Shown piece after piece: positions 18,120 through 27,890 of a stretch of DNA of 64,000 nt. Source of the stretch: Roseobacter sp. MH60115 (GTDB lineage: Bacteria; Pseudomonadota; Alphaproteobacteria; Rhodobacterales; Rhodobacteraceae); contig NZ_JADOBQ010000003.1 in the NCBI RefSeq assembly GCF_015644665.1, positions 248,001 through 312,000 on the forward strand. Reading direction: 5' to 3'. The position numbers and the translations under genes were made by a program. A model generated the notes under the pieces. The model was not told the origin of the DNA. It worked only from the letters and a program-made list of their open reading frames with translations, and did no database searches. Numbering within the stretch: position 1 is the first letter of the stretch; every line of letters starts with the position of its first letter.

Positions 18120-19328
18120 TTACTCGGCCGCTGTCGACTGCGTCTGGTAGACCGCGCCAACCTCTGCGCGGATGATCCGCGCAATCAAATCGCAGTCTTC
18201 CAGCGAGAACGTCAGGGGCACGCGCATGTCCACGATGCCCGCCAGTACCCGGTCGGAATCGGGCATCTGCGGTGTTTCGGCATAGCGCCAGCTGTCGTAG
18301 CGGCTGGTGAAGCCCAAAGGCTCCGGCGCGCCGAACCACTTCAGCTCCACCCCGCGCTCCGCGCAGCGGGCCAGAACCCGCCGCACATCATCGGCGGCCC
18401 AGTCGAGCAGCAGGAACTGGATGGAGGACCCGACAATCGTTTCTTCTTCAGGCCGGTCAATAACGGTCAGCCCCGGCGTGCCGCGCAGCCCGGCCTCCAA
18501 CCGGTGATACCGATCGTTCCACCGGGCACATTGTGTTGCCAGATCAGCCACCTGCGGCCGCAGAATCGCCGCGCGCAGGTTGTCCATCCGGCCCGAGATG
18601 TTCGGCGTTTCATAGCGGATGGTCGCAAAAGCCTCTTTCGGCGGGGCCGCCAGATGGCGTTCATAGAGCATATAGGAGCCGGACAACATCACCGCGCGGG
18701 CGGCCACCTCTGGATCATCGGTCACCAGAAACCCGCCCTCGCCGGAATTGACGTGTTTATACGTCTGGCAGGAATAGCAGCCGACCAGCCCGTGCCGCCC
18801 TGACGGAACCCCGTTCCATGCCGCACCCATCGTATGCGCGCAATCCTCGATCACCTTGATGCCCGCTGCGTCGCAGATCGCCATCAGCGCATCCATGTCG
18901 CAGATATGACCGCGCATGTGGCTGAGCAACAGCACCTTGGCCTGCCCCGCCTTAGCCCGCAGATCATCTAGATCAATGGTCAGGGCTTCGGTCACGCCGA
19001 CAAACACCGGCGTGGCCCCTAAGGCGGCGACGGCCCCCGGCACCGGGGCCAGCGTGAAGGCATTCGACAGCACCGGATCGCCGGGCTGCACGCCCAGCGC
19101 GCGCAGGGCCGTGGCCATGGCATACCCGCCCGAGGCAACGGCCAGACAGTATTTGGCACCGACGGCTGCGGCGAATTCCTGCTCCAACAGGGCCGTTTCG
19201 CTGATCTCTTCGGCGGAGGTGTTGTAGCGGTGCAGCCGACCATGGCGCAGCACCGTGAGCGCCGCCTCAATACCGGCTTCGGGAATGGGCTCCTGCTGGG
19301 TGAAGCTGCCCTTGAAAATCTCTGTCAT
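18120..19328 (-). CDS. DegT/DnrJ/EryC1/StrS family PLP aminotransferase
   Basis: A 402-residue fold-type I PLP enzyme. The pattern [24 protein letters not shown] (PLP-ring aspartate region) and [17 protein letters not shown] with the probable PLP-binding Lys191 matches the DegT family, which aminates keto-sugars for surface glycans or antibiotics. The last visible residues are normal for the family. No nucleotide-sugar modifying gene is adjacent except glmU/glmS on the other strand, so the substrate is open. It is 48 bases downstream of the phosphatase gene and could share its transcript. Confidence 0.85.
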   Translation of the reverse strand: MTEIFKGSFTQQEPIPEAGIEAALTVLRHGRLHRYNTSAEEISETALLEQEFAAAVGAKYCLAVASGGYAMATALRALGVQPGDPVLSNAFTLAPVPGAVAALGATPVFVGVTEALTIDLDDLRAKAGQAKVLLLSHMRGHICDMDALMAICDAAGIKVIEDCAHTMGAAWNGVPSGRHGLVGCYSCQTYKHVNSGEGGFLVTDDPEVAARAVMLSGSYMLYERHLAAPPKEAFATIRYETPNISGRMDNLRAAILRPQVADLATQCARWNDRYHRLEAGLRGTPGLTVIDRPEEETIVGSSIQFLLLDWAADDVRRVLARCAERGVELKWFGAPEPLGFTSRYDSWRYAETPQMPDSDRVLAGIVDMRVPLTFSLEDCDLIARIIRAEVGAVYQTQSTAAE

Positions 19329-19376
19329 CTGACACCCCTTGGTTGATTGCAGCTTTGCCGATGGCCCCGGCCCCGG

Positions 19377-20042
19377 TCAAGCCAGCAGACGGTCCACCAT
19401 CTGCGGCAGATCGGCGTAGTCCGCCAGCAGGCCTTCCGGTTCCAATGCCGCCATATCGCCGCCCGCCGGGCCAAAGGTGACCAACACACAAGGCACCTGC
19501 GCCGCCCGCGCCGTGTTCCTGTCCGTATCGGAATCGCCAATGAGCACGCTACGCCCAGGGGCCCCGCCCGCTCGCCGCACCGCCTCATGCAGCGGCTCCG
19601 GGTCCGGCTTGCGCACCGGCAGCGTATCGGCCCCCACAAGCGAGGCAAAGGCATCCCGCACCCCCAGCTTTTGCAGCAGAACATCGGCAAGACGCTCTGG
19701 TTTGTTGGTGCAGATGCCCACGCCGTAGCCGCCGGTTTTCAAGCGCTCAACCGCCTCCATCGCCCGCGGGTAGATCTGCGTATGCACGTCAATGGCGGCA
19801 CCATAGGCGTCCAGCAACAGCGGGTAGTAGTGATCAATCGTCGGCTCCATCTCCGCCCGGCCCAGACGCGTGAGCCCCGCGCGCAGCATCGCCCGCCCGC
19901 CCCGCAGGGCCGTGCCCGCATCGGCGCCAGGGTCCAGCACATCACCTTCGCCCATGTCACGAAAGCAATGATTGGCCGCTGCAATCAGGTCCCCGCTGGT
20001 GTCCGCCAGCGTCCCATCCAGATCGAAAATAACCGTTTTCAT
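19377..20042 (-). CDS. gph: HAD-family phosphoglycolate phosphatase
   Basis: A 221-residue haloacid dehalogenase-type phosphatase. Motif I is FDLDGTLADT at residues 6-15 (nucleophile Asp7, acid Asp9), motif II is GICTNKP, motif III includes the lysine of PVRKPDPEPL, and motif IV is IGDSDTDRNTA. The cap is helical, as in phosphoglycolate phosphatases that remove 2-phosphoglycolate formed during DNA repair or photorespiration. Other small phosphate esters are possible. It is divergent from glmU. Confidence 0.85.
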   Translation of the reverse strand: MKTVIFDLDGTLADTSGDLIAAANHCFRDMGEGDVLDPGADAGTALRGGRAMLRAGLTRLGRAEMEPTIDHYYPLLLDAYGAAIDVHTQIYPRAMEAVERLKTGGYGVGICTNKPERLADVLLQKLGVRDAFASLVGADTLPVRKPDPEPLHEAVRRAGGAPGRSVLIGDSDTDRNTARAAQVPCVLVTFGPAGGDMAALEPEGLLADYADLPQMVDRLLA

Positions 20043-20122
20043 GCCCGTTCCCCGCCCTGTTCCTGGGCGAAAGCCCGCCCAAACATGTTGCAAGCCGCAA
20101 CCTTCTTTGATGTTTGCGTGGC

Positions 20123-20150
20123 TTGCGCCGCTGTGCCAGACGGATAAACA
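20123..20150 (+). promoter_or_regulatory. Possible glmU-glmS promoter
   Basis: TTGCGC (20123-20128) and TAAACA (20145-20150) are 16 bases apart, ending 30 bases before the glmU ATG. This is the best pair in the 138-base divergent gap, but both boxes are imperfect. Confidence 0.3.
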
Positions 20151-20180
20151 GGGCCACAGCAGAACACAAAGAGAAACGAC

Positions 20181-21536
20181 ATGAAAACCGCTTTGGTCAT
20201 CCTTGCCGCAGGCAAAGGGACACGGATGAACTCGGACCTGCCCAAGGTCCTCCACCCGCTTGCAGGTGCGCCGCTTTTGATCCATGCGATGCACGCGGGC
20301 GCGCGACTGGTGCCCGAAAAAACCGTCATTGTCGCGGGGCATGGTGCTGACCGGGTGCGGCGTGCCGCACTCAGCCACGATGCATCCGTCGAAATCGTGT
20401 TGCAGTCTGAACAGTTGGGGACCGCACATGCCGTGGATCAGGCACGCGCAGTACTCGAAGGCTTCGACGGTGATGTTGTGGTACTCTTTGGCGACACTCC
20501 TTTTTTGCAGGCGGAAACCCTCGAGCGCATGCTCGCCGCAAGGGCAGAGCACGACATCGTTGTGCTCGGATTTGACATTGCCGAAGTGCAACCGCGGTAC
20601 GGGCGCCTGATCATGCAGGGTGACCGGCTGGAGCGTATAGTCGAGTACAAGGATGCCACCGAAGAGGAGCGCGCCATTCGCTTTACCAACAGCGGGTTAC
20701 TGCGATGCGATGCGCAACTCCTCTTCGAACTGATTGCGGAAGTGGGCAATGACAATGCGTCGGGTGAATACTATCTGACGGAGGTTGTGGCGCTGGCCAA
20801 CGCGCGGGGCCTCTCAGTGACAGCGGTCAAATGCGATGAAACCGAAACGCTTGGCATCGACAGCCGCACCGATCTGGCAGCCGCCGAAGCCGGGTATCAG
20901 ACCCGCGCGCGGACCAAAGCGTTGACAGACGGCGTCACCCTGCCCGCGCCTGACACGGTACATTTCGCCTTTGACACGGTGATCGGGCGCGACACGGTCA
21001 TTGAACCGAATGTCGTCTTTGGTCCCGGTGTCACCGTGGAGTCCGGCGCGACCATCCGGGCGTTTTCGCATCTCGAAGGGTGTCATGTGGCGCGGGGTGC
21101 GGTTGTCGGGCCATACGCCCGGCTGCGCCCTGGTGCCGAGCTCAGCGAGAACGTGCGGGTCGGCAATTTCGTCGAGATCAAGAACGCGCAGATCGGCGAA
21201 GGCACCAAGGTCAATCACCTCAGCTATATCGGGGATGCCACGCTTGGGACGCAAACCAACGTCGGCGCGGGCACCATCACCTGCAACTATGACGGCGTTC
21301 TGAAACACCGGACCGAAATCGGCGATAACGCCTTCATCGGCTCCAACACCATGCTGGTGGCCCCGGTGTCGATCGGAGACCGCGCCATGACGGGCAGCGG
21401 ATCGGTCATCACCTCGGACGTCGAGGCCGATGCCCTGGCCATCGCCCGCGCGCCGCAGGTCGAGAAACCCGGCATGGCAACGAAATTGTTTGATATTTTA
21501 AAGGCCAAGAAGGCCAAACTGCAAAGAGGCAGCTGA
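20181..21536 (+). CDS. glmU: Bifunctional GlmU: glucosamine-1-P acetyltransferase / GlcNAc-1-P uridyltransferase
   Basis: Makes UDP-GlcNAc for peptidoglycan and LPS. The N-terminal nucleotidyltransferase (about 1-230) has LAAGKGTRMNSDLPKVLHP and the GTAHAV segment; the C-terminal half is a left-handed beta-helix of hexapeptide repeats (about 250-430), with GNFVEIKNAQIGEGTKVNHLSYIGDA and NYDGVLKHRTEIGD that form the acetyl-CoA site. Length of 451 residues is standard. It is followed after two bases by glmS, giving the whole branch from fructose-6-phosphate apart from GlmM. Confidence 0.97.
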   Translation: MKTALVILAAGKGTRMNSDLPKVLHPLAGAPLLIHAMHAGARLVPEKTVIVAGHGADRVRRAALSHDASVEIVLQSEQLGTAHAVDQARAVLEGFDGDVVVLFGDTPFLQAETLERMLAARAEHDIVVLGFDIAEVQPRYGRLIMQGDRLERIVEYKDATEEERAIRFTNSGLLRCDAQLLFELIAEVGNDNASGEYYLTEVVALANARGLSVTAVKCDETETLGIDSRTDLAAAEAGYQTRARTKALTDGVTLPAPDTVHFAFDTVIGRDTVIEPNVVFGPGVTVESGATIRAFSHLEGCHVARGAVVGPYARLRPGAELSENVRVGNFVEIKNAQIGEGTKVNHLSYIGDATLGTQTNVGAGTITCNYDGVLKHRTEIGDNAFIGSNTMLVAPVSIGDRAMTGSGSVITSDVEADALAIARAPQVEKPGMATKLFDILKAKKAKLQRGS

Positions 21537-21538
21537 AA

Positions 21539-23359
21539 ATGTGTGGAATTGTAGGTGTTCTGGGCAGCCATGAAGTGGCACCCATTCTGGTTGAAGCGCT
21601 GAAACGGCTTGAATATCGCGGCTATGACAGCGCCGGGATTGCCACCGTCGAGAACGGGCTTCTCGACCGCCGCCGCGCCGTCGGCAAACTGGTCAATCTG
21701 TCGGATCTGCTGGTGCATGAGCCACTGACCGGCAAATCGGGCATTGGCCATACCCGCTGGGCAACCCATGGCGCGCCGACCGTCGTCAATGCGCATCCCC
21801 ATCAGGCGGGGCGCGTGGCGGTGGTGCACAATGGGATCATAGAAAATTTCCGTGAACTGCGGGCGGAACTGGCCGAGCACGGTGTGGAGTTCCTCACCCA
21901 GACGGATACCGAAACCATCGCCCTGATGACTGAGCACTATATGACACAAGGCGCAGGCCCCGTTGAGGCGGCGGGCAAGACGCTGGACCGTCTGACCGGT
22001 GCCTTTGCGCTTGCCTTCCTGTTCTCGGGCGAGGACGACCTGATCGTGGCGGCGCGGAAAGGCTCGCCGCTGGCCATCGGGCATGGCGAGGGTGAGATGT
22101 TCGTGGGCTCGGATGCGATTGCGCTGGCCCCGCTCACCGACCGTATCAGCTACCTCGAAGAAGGCGACCGCGCCGTTGTCACCCGCACGGGTGTCGAAAT
22201 TCGCGATGCGCAGGGCGCGCTGGCGAACCGCGAGGTCAAGACCGTGAAAATCGGCGACACGCGGATCGACAAGGCGGGCCACAAACACTTCATGGCCAAG
22301 GAAATCGCCGAACAGCCGACCGTTATGGGCCAGGCGCTCGGGAACTATCTTGATGCCAACGGCGAGATCATCCTGCCCGACCCGGGCATGGATTTTTCCA
22401 AGGTGGACCGGCTGACCATGGTGGCCTGCGGCACCGCCTATTATGCCTGCCTGACGGCCAAATACTGGTTCGAGCAGATCGCCCGCCTGCCGGTTGATGT
22501 CGATGTCGCCTCCGAGTTCCGCTACCGCGAACCGCCCGTGCCCGCGCGCACCACCGCGCTTTTTGTCAGCCAGTCCGGAGAAACCGCCGACACGCTGGCG
22601 GCCCTGCGCTATTGCGAGGGCAAGGCAGAGCGCATCGTTTCCGTGGTGAACGTGCCCGAAAGCTCCATCGCGCGGGAAAGCGATCTGGTGCTGCCGATCC
22701 ATGCCGGGGTCGAGGTCGGTGTGGCCTCCACCAAGGCGTTCAGCTGTCAGCTTGCGGTACTGCTCATCCTGGCGCTCAAGGCGGCGCGGGATCGCGGTGA
22801 AATCGATGCCGAGACGCTGGCCGACCACCTGTCATCCCTGCGCGGCATGCCCAATGTGCTCTCCATTGCGCTTGAGGCAAACGAGGCCATGCAGAAAGCC
22901 GCGCTCAACCTCGCCGAGGCGCGCGATGTGCTTTTCCTGGGCCGGGGCCTGATGTACCCGCTGGCTCTCGAAGGGGCACTGAAACTCAAGGAAATCAGCT
23001 ACATACACGCGGAGGCCTATGCCTCCGGCGAATTGAAACACGGGCCCATCGCCCTGGTCGATCAATATGTGCCGGTGGTTGTGATGGCCCCGCGGGATGC
23101 GCTTTTTGACAAGACCGTCAGCAACATGCAGGAGGTGATCGCCCGCAAAGGCCGCGTGATCCTTGTCTCTGACCGGCAGGGGATCGAAGAAGCCGGTGAC
23201 GGCACCTTTGCCACCATCGAACTGCCCACGGTGCCCGACATCATGACGCCGATCCTCTATGCGATCCCTGCGCAGCTGCTCGCCTATCATACGGCTGTGG
23301 CCAAGGGCACGGATGTGGATCAGCCACGCAACCTTGCAAAATCCGTGACGGTGGAATGA
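21539..23359 (+). CDS. glmS: Glutamine-fructose-6-phosphate aminotransferase
   Basis: Converts fructose-6-phosphate and glutamine to glucosamine-6-phosphate. Residues 1-220 are the class II glutamine amidotransferase domain with the N-terminal nucleophile Cys2 (MCGIVGVLG), HTRWATHG and HNGIIENF; two SIS isomerase domains follow, with FVSQSGETADTL and VASTKAFSCQ, ending in the conserved LAKSVTVE. The 606-residue length is normal. It starts two bases after the glmU stop; no glmS ribozyme is expected or seen. Confidence 0.97.
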   Translation: MCGIVGVLGSHEVAPILVEALKRLEYRGYDSAGIATVENGLLDRRRAVGKLVNLSDLLVHEPLTGKSGIGHTRWATHGAPTVVNAHPHQAGRVAVVHNGIIENFRELRAELAEHGVEFLTQTDTETIALMTEHYMTQGAGPVEAAGKTLDRLTGAFALAFLFSGEDDLIVAARKGSPLAIGHGEGEMFVGSDAIALAPLTDRISYLEEGDRAVVTRTGVEIRDAQGALANREVKTVKIGDTRIDKAGHKHFMAKEIAEQPTVMGQALGNYLDANGEIILPDPGMDFSKVDRLTMVACGTAYYACLTAKYWFEQIARLPVDVDVASEFRYREPPVPARTTALFVSQSGETADTLAALRYCEGKAERIVSVVNVPESSIARESDLVLPIHAGVEVGVASTKAFSCQLAVLLILALKAARDRGEIDAETLADHLSSLRGMPNVLSIALEANEAMQKAALNLAEARDVLFLGRGLMYPLALEGALKLKEISYIHAEAYASGELKHGPIALVDQYVPVVVMAPRDALFDKTVSNMQEVIARKGRVILVSDRQGIEEAGDGTFATIELPTVPDIMTPILYAIPAQLLAYHTAVAKGTDVDQPRNLAKSVTVE

Positions 23360-23362
23360 GCC

Positions 23363-23917
23363 ATGGCCAAGCAATTTGATGACCTGAGCGATGTGCTGAT
23401 CCGCTTCATCGAAGCGCAGCATCTGTTTTTCGTAGGCTCTGCGGCGGCAGAGGGAAGGGTCAATATTTCGCCCAAAGGCATGGATAGCCTGCGGGTGCTG
23501 GGCCCCAACCGCATCGTCTGGCGCAATCTCACCGGTTCGGGCAACGAAACCGCCGGGCATCTGGCGCAAATCAACCGAATGACCCTGATGTGGTGCGGTT
23601 TCGAGGCCAAGCCGATGATCCTGCGCTGCTATGGCAGTGCCAGAACCCTGCACCCGCGGGATGCGGAGTTTGACGCGCTGAATGCGCTGTTTCCGGCCTC
23701 TCAGGGCGCGCGGCAGATTTACGATGTTGCGGTTGATCTGGTGCAAACCAGCTGCGGCTATGCCGTGCCCTTCATGGACTACGCGGGCGAGCGTGACGTG
23801 CTCGGGAAATGGGCCGAAGATCGCGGGGCCGATGGGATCCGAGAGTATTGGGAAACGCGCAACCAATCTACCATCGACGGGGCGCCGACGCATATTCTAG
23901 GCCGTCACGCCGACTGA
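23363..23917 (+). CDS. Pyridoxamine 5'-phosphate oxidase family flavin-barrel protein
   Basis: A 184-residue split-barrel protein of the PNPOx-like family, with landmarks LFFVGSAAAEGRVNISPKGMDSLRVL, the WRNLTGSGNETAGHL segment and a later CGYAVPFMDY. Relatives bind FMN or F420/haem and act on small redox substrates, but true PNPOx is longer and this one cannot be assigned a substrate. Only three bases separate it from glmS, so it is probably co-transcribed with glmU-glmS without an obvious metabolic link. Confidence 0.85.
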   Translation: MAKQFDDLSDVLIRFIEAQHLFFVGSAAAEGRVNISPKGMDSLRVLGPNRIVWRNLTGSGNETAGHLAQINRMTLMWCGFEAKPMILRCYGSARTLHPRDAEFDALNALFPASQGARQIYDVAVDLVQTSCGYAVPFMDYAGERDVLGKWAEDRGADGIREYWETRNQSTIDGAPTHILGRHAD

Positions 23918-23919
23918 CC

Positions 23920-24405
23920 TTACGAACTGACGTCCACGGTGACGAGATCGGCAAGGCCGACCTCTAGCGCCCGCATGGCGGACAGCGACATGCGGCTGCC
24001 CGCGGTCGCAGGCCCGTCAATGGGGATCAGCGTGACAGCGACGGATTTCCCGGTTGCCGGGTTTCTCACCCGCCCAGCCGATTGCGCGCTCACCAGCGGC
24101 GTTTTCAGCCAAAAACCCGGTTCAGAGGGCGTGCCGAGGGAGGCCACGGTCTGCCCCAACGCCCGGCCCGCTCCGCGCGACCGGGTGGCAGCCACGCGCT
24201 CCTCGGCGGTCGACTGATCCAGCGCCTCGGCGGTCTGCGCCGACCCGGTTGGGATGGCCTGCGTCTGCTGAGGTGCAGAGACGGTAGGTTCCGTTCTGAG
24301 ATCCCCCCCACCCAACGCCAGATTGAGCTGGTTCAACGGCGCACAGGCCGACAGGCTCACCACAGCGGCAAGGGCGGTCAGGCGAAGTGAAAGACTATGG
24401 GACAT
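23920..24405 (-). CDS. Hypothetical lipoprotein
   Basis: The 161-residue protein has a lipoprotein signal peptide with lipobox LSAC (Cys21), a Gln/Thr/Ala-rich linker, and a C-terminal domain with TPSEPGFWLKTPLV, LIPIDGP and GSRMSLSAMRALEV. Similar roseobacter proteins exist and have sometimes been mislabelled as a dehydratase; nothing enzymatic is visible here. It converges on the flavin-barrel gene, two bases apart, and is divergent from moaA. Confidence 0.7.
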   Translation of the reverse strand: MSHSLSLRLTALAAVVSLSACAPLNQLNLALGGGDLRTEPTVSAPQQTQAIPTGSAQTAEALDQSTAEERVAATRSRGAGRALGQTVASLGTPSEPGFWLKTPLVSAQSAGRVRNPATGKSVAVTLIPIDGPATAGSRMSLSAMRALEVGLADLVTVDVSS

Positions 24406-24424
24406 ACCCCCTCTAAACCACAGC

Positions 24425-24445
24425 CGCCATTTAGCATCAATGGCG
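24425..24445. promoter_or_regulatory. Inverted repeat in lipoprotein/moaA intergenic region
   Basis: CGCCATT and AATGGCG (7 bases each, 7-base spacer) form a perfect inverted repeat in the 84-base gap between two divergent genes. It could be an operator for either; no regulator is assigned. Confidence 0.35.
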
Positions 24446-24489
24446 TTAACCTCTTGCTGCGCCTGCCCGGGAGGATTACCTATTAACAT

Positions 24490-25497
24490 ATGACAGCTCC
24501 ATTGATTGATCCCTTTGCCCGCGCCATCACCTACCTTCGGGTGTCCGTCACCGACCGGTGTGACTTCCGATGTGTCTATTGCATGTCCGAGAACATGACC
24601 TTCCTGCCGAAAAAGGAACTGCTGACACTGGAAGAGCTTGACCGCCTTTGTTCTACCTTCGTGGGCCTTGGTGTCGAGAAGCTGCGGATCACCGGGGGCG
24701 AGCCCCTGGTGCGCAAGGGTATTCTGACCTTTTTCCAGAGCATGTCGCGACATCTGGAGGCGGGCACGCTGAAAGAGCTGACGCTGACCACGAACGGCAG
24801 CCAGTTGGAACGTTTTGCAACGGATCTTTACGCGGCTGGCGTGCGCCGGGTGAACGTCTCTCTCGATACGCTGGACGAAACCAAGTTTGCCGAAATCACC
24901 CGCTGGGGCCGTCTGCCGCAGGTGTTGCGCGGGATCGATGCGGCCCAGGCCGCCGGGCTGCGTGTCAAACTGAACGCGGTCGCCCTGAAAGGGTTCAACG
25001 AGGAAGAACTGCCTTATATCACTGAATGGTGCGCCAAACGCGATATTGACCTGACGTGGATTGAGGTCATGCCCATGGGCGACATCGGCAACGAGGACCG
25101 GCTCGGGCAATACTGGTCTTTGAAAGATGTGCGTGCACGCTACGCGGAACACTACACCGTGACCGATCTGGCAGAGCGCACAGGCGGGCCCGCGCGCTAT
25201 GTGCGGCTGGAGGAAACCGGGCAGAAAATCGGCTTCATCACCCCGCTCAGCCATAATTTCTGCGAAAGCTGCAACCGGGTGCGGATCACTTGCACCGGTG
25301 AGATTTTCATGTGCCTGGGGCAGGAAGACGCGGCAGATCTGCGCGCGCCCCTGCGTGCCCATCCGGAGGACGACGGCCCGCTGGAGGACGCGATCCGCGC
25401 GGCGATTGCACTCAAACCCAAGGGCCATGATTTTGACTATTCGCGCCAGCGGCTGGATGGGCAGATGCCACGCCACATGAGCCATACAGGCGGCTGA
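24490..25497 (+). CDS. moaA: GTP 3',8-cyclase MoaA
   Basis: A radical-SAM enzyme that with MoaC converts GTP to cyclic pyranopterin monophosphate in molybdopterin synthesis. The SAM cluster ligands are Cys24, Cys28 and Cys31 ([12 protein letters not shown]); the second [4Fe-4S] cluster uses Cys258, Cys261 and Cys275 (FCESCNRVR...FMC). TGGEPL, and the C-terminal Gly-Gly needed for activity, are present. GGAGG is 15 bases before the ATG, an unusually long spacing; the ATG fits homologues. Downstream waaA begins eight bases after the stop. Confidence 0.97.
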   Translation: MTAPLIDPFARAITYLRVSVTDRCDFRCVYCMSENMTFLPKKELLTLEELDRLCSTFVGLGVEKLRITGGEPLVRKGILTFFQSMSRHLEAGTLKELTLTTNGSQLERFATDLYAAGVRRVNVSLDTLDETKFAEITRWGRLPQVLRGIDAAQAAGLRVKLNAVALKGFNEEELPYITEWCAKRDIDLTWIEVMPMGDIGNEDRLGQYWSLKDVRARYAEHYTVTDLAERTGGPARYVRLEETGQKIGFITPLSHNFCESCNRVRITCTGEIFMCLGQEDAADLRAPLRAHPEDDGPLEDAIRAAIALKPKGHDFDYSRQRLDGQMPRHMSHTGG

Positions 25498-25505
25498 ATA
25501 CGTCC

Positions 25506-26804
25506 ATGCGCGCGCCGCCGCTCTTTCATCTGTACGTGGCGGCGACGGTGCTGCTGGCCCCCTTTGCCGCCTGGGCTGAAATCCGCAAGTTGCGCGGGCA
25601 AGGCGTCACCGCCCTGCGCGCCCATGAGAAAATGGGGCACGCGAGCCAGCCGCGCTCGGGCAGCGGGCCGCTGATCTGGTTTCACGCGGCCTCCGTTGGT
25701 GAAAGCCTCTCTGTCCTGGCCCTGATCACCCGGATGGGGGAACTGCTGCCGCGCGCGCATTTCCTGATCACCTCCGGCACGCCGACCTCCGCCAAACTTG
25801 TGGCCGAGCGCATGCCCCCCCGCACCGTGCATCAGTTTGCGCCGCTGGACGCGAAGGGGCCGCTCAGCCGGTTTCTGGGGCACTGGCGCCCGGATGCAGC
25901 GGTTTTTGTCGAAAGCGAGCTTTGGCCCCGCATGCTGCGCATGACACACGAACGGGGTACCGCCATGGCGCTGGTGAACGCACGGCTGAGCGCGAAATCC
26001 CGCGCCGCCTGGGCACGCCATCCGGAGCTTGCCGCCTATATCCTGGAAGTATTTGACCTGATCCTGACGCAGAATGACGAAATGGCACAGGCGATGGTGG
26101 ATATGCACGCGCCCGTGGACCGGGTCGCGCGTGGCACCAACCTCAAATCCCTCTCCGCGCCGCTGCCAACGGACCCGGCGGTGCTGGCGCAGGCGCGTGC
26201 CGCGCTCAAAGGCAGACCGGTCTGGGTTGCCGCCTCCACCCACCCCGGCGAAGAAGAGATCGTGCTGGCGGCACACAAGGCCCTGCTGGCCGATCATCCC
26301 GACCTCATGCTGATCCTTGTGCCGCGTCATCCTGATCGCAGCGACGCGGTGATCGACCTGATCCGGCAGAGCGACCTCAGCTTTGCGGTGCGTTCACAGG
26401 AGGCCTGGCCCCGCGCGGGCGAAGCCGTCTATCTCGCCGACACGTTGGGAGAGCTGGGCAATTGGTATGCCCTGACCGATATGGTGTTTCTGGGCGGCTC
26501 GCTGCGGCCCATCGGCGGACACAACCCCTTTGAGGTTGTCGAGGCCGGGGCCGCCGTGCTCTCCGGGCCGCATGTGACAAACTTCGCGGAAACCTTCGCC
26601 GATATGGAAAACGCGGGCGCAGTAAAGATCGTCTCTGACGCTGGCGCGCTGGCCCAGGAGGTCGATACCCTGTTGCAGGATCACACCGCGCGGGCGAAGG
26701 CCTTGCAGGCCGCAGCGACGGTTGTAAAAGGCAAGTCCGAGGCGCTTGGCAGCATTGCCGCCCGCCTTGTCCATATGCTCAAGCTGGAGGATACCCCCGG
26801 ATGA
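25506..26804 (+). CDS. waaA: 3-deoxy-D-manno-octulosonic acid transferase
   Basis: WaaA adds Kdo to lipid A precursor at the inner membrane. The 432-residue GT-B protein starts with a membrane-anchor helix (about 6-25), then WFHAASVGESLSVLALI with the catalytic Glu region of family GT30, FVESELWPRML, AASTHPGEEEIVL and the C-terminal FLGGSLRPIGGHNPFEV donor-binding motif. The gene overlaps the following glycosyltransferase by four bases (ATGA), as an LPS-core pair. Confidence 0.95.
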   Translation: MRAPPLFHLYVAATVLLAPFAAWAEIRKLRGQGVTALRAHEKMGHASQPRSGSGPLIWFHAASVGESLSVLALITRMGELLPRAHFLITSGTPTSAKLVAERMPPRTVHQFAPLDAKGPLSRFLGHWRPDAAVFVESELWPRMLRMTHERGTAMALVNARLSAKSRAAWARHPELAAYILEVFDLILTQNDEMAQAMVDMHAPVDRVARGTNLKSLSAPLPTDPAVLAQARAALKGRPVWVAASTHPGEEEIVLAAHKALLADHPDLMLILVPRHPDRSDAVIDLIRQSDLSFAVRSQEAWPRAGEAVYLADTLGELGNWYALTDMVFLGGSLRPIGGHNPFEVVEAGAAVLSGPHVTNFAETFADMENAGAVKIVSDAGALAQEVDTLLQDHTARAKALQAAATVVKGKSEALGSIAARLVHMLKLEDTPG

Positions 26805-27868
26805 CGCCGCCCGCCGCCCTGCCCCTGCGCGACATCGAGGTGATTGCCCCGAATTTCAAACGCCGCCACTCCGGCGTCACCTCCACGGTGATCCGTCTGG
26901 TCCCCCTGCAGGCACGGGACATTGCGATCACCGCCTCGGCCCCCGATCTGCCTCCCGACGTGCCCAACATCGCCCCCACCCGCCTGCTGTCGCTGCCCCG
27001 GTCCGGCCCTTCCGGCACGCGGGTTTGGCATGCCCGCCGCAACGTGGAAATGGTGGCGGGTCTGGCGCTGAAATACCTCGGGGCAAAGCGTCTGAAACTG
27101 CTCTTCACCTCGGCGGCGCAGCGGCGTCACACCGGCTTCACGCGCTGGCTCATCCGGCAGATGGACGATGTGATCGCGACCTCCGCCAAATCCGCCAGCT
27201 ATCTTGAACGCCCGGCCACCGTGATCCGGCATGGCGTGGATTGTGAGCAATTCGCCCCCGTGGCGGACCGTGCCGCTTTGCGCCGGTCACTGGACCTGCC
27301 CGAAGAGGGCCCGCTGATCGGCTGTTTCGGGCGTATCCGCCACCAAAAGGGCAATGACCTCTTTGTCACCGCCATGGTGGAGGTCTTCAAGACCCATCCG
27401 CAAGGCAAGGCTTTGATCATGGGCCGGGCCACGGCGGAGCATCAGGATTTCCTCAAGTCCCTCAAGGAGGAAGTTGCGACTGCTGGTCTGACGGAGCGCA
27501 TCCTCTTCCGCGACGAAGTGCCGATTGCCGATCTTGCACGGCACTTTCAGGCACTTGACCTCTATGTTGCGCCACAGCGCTGGGAGGGTTTTGGCTTGAC
27601 CCCGCTTGAGGCCATGTCCTGTGGGGCACCGGTTGTCGCAACAAAGGTCGGCGCCTTCGAGGAGCTGATCGTCGAAGGGGAAACCGGCTATCTGGTCGAC
27701 ATCGAAGACGCCGCGGCCATTGCCGAGCGTGTCAGCCGCATGCTGTCCGATCCCCAAACATTGGATACCATGTCGAAGGCAGCGCGGCAGAACGTGCTGG
27801 ACCATTTCCGGATCGAGCAGGAAGCCGCCGCCATTATCGCGGTGTATCGCGCCCTGCTCGCCGCCTGA
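26801..27868 (+). CDS. Glycosyltransferase family 4, LPS core (LpcC-like)
   Basis: A 355-residue retaining GT-B enzyme. The C-terminal donor half shows GCFGRIRHQKGNDLFV, APQRWEGFGLTPLEAMSCGAPVVATKVGAF, with the EGFGLTPLE motif typical of GT4; the N-terminal half has KRRHSGVTSTV. Rhizobial LpcC, a mannosyltransferase acting on Kdo2-lipid IVA, shows this layout and genome position beside waaA. The exact sugar is inferred. The start overlaps waaA (ATGA). Confidence 0.85.
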   Translation: MTPPAALPLRDIEVIAPNFKRRHSGVTSTVIRLVPLQARDIAITASAPDLPPDVPNIAPTRLLSLPRSGPSGTRVWHARRNVEMVAGLALKYLGAKRLKLLFTSAAQRRHTGFTRWLIRQMDDVIATSAKSASYLERPATVIRHGVDCEQFAPVADRAALRRSLDLPEEGPLIGCFGRIRHQKGNDLFVTAMVEVFKTHPQGKALIMGRATAEHQDFLKSLKEEVATAGLTERILFRDEVPIADLARHFQALDLYVAPQRWEGFGLTPLEAMSCGAPVVATKVGAFEELIVEGETGYLVDIEDAAAIAERVSRMLSDPQTLDTMSKAARQNVLDHFRIEQEAAAIIAVYRALLAA

Positions 27869-27890
27869 TTCATCGCCGAGCCGCTGGCGT

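Noticed and set aside
20043-20180. glmS ribozyme or other riboswitch upstream of glmUS
   Set aside because: The gap before glmU is 138 bases and only two bases separate glmU from glmS; no conserved ribozyme core is visible.
24406-24489. Molybdenum-cofactor riboswitch ahead of moaA
   Set aside because: The 84-base gap is too short and lacks the expected multi-stem structure; only one small inverted repeat is present.
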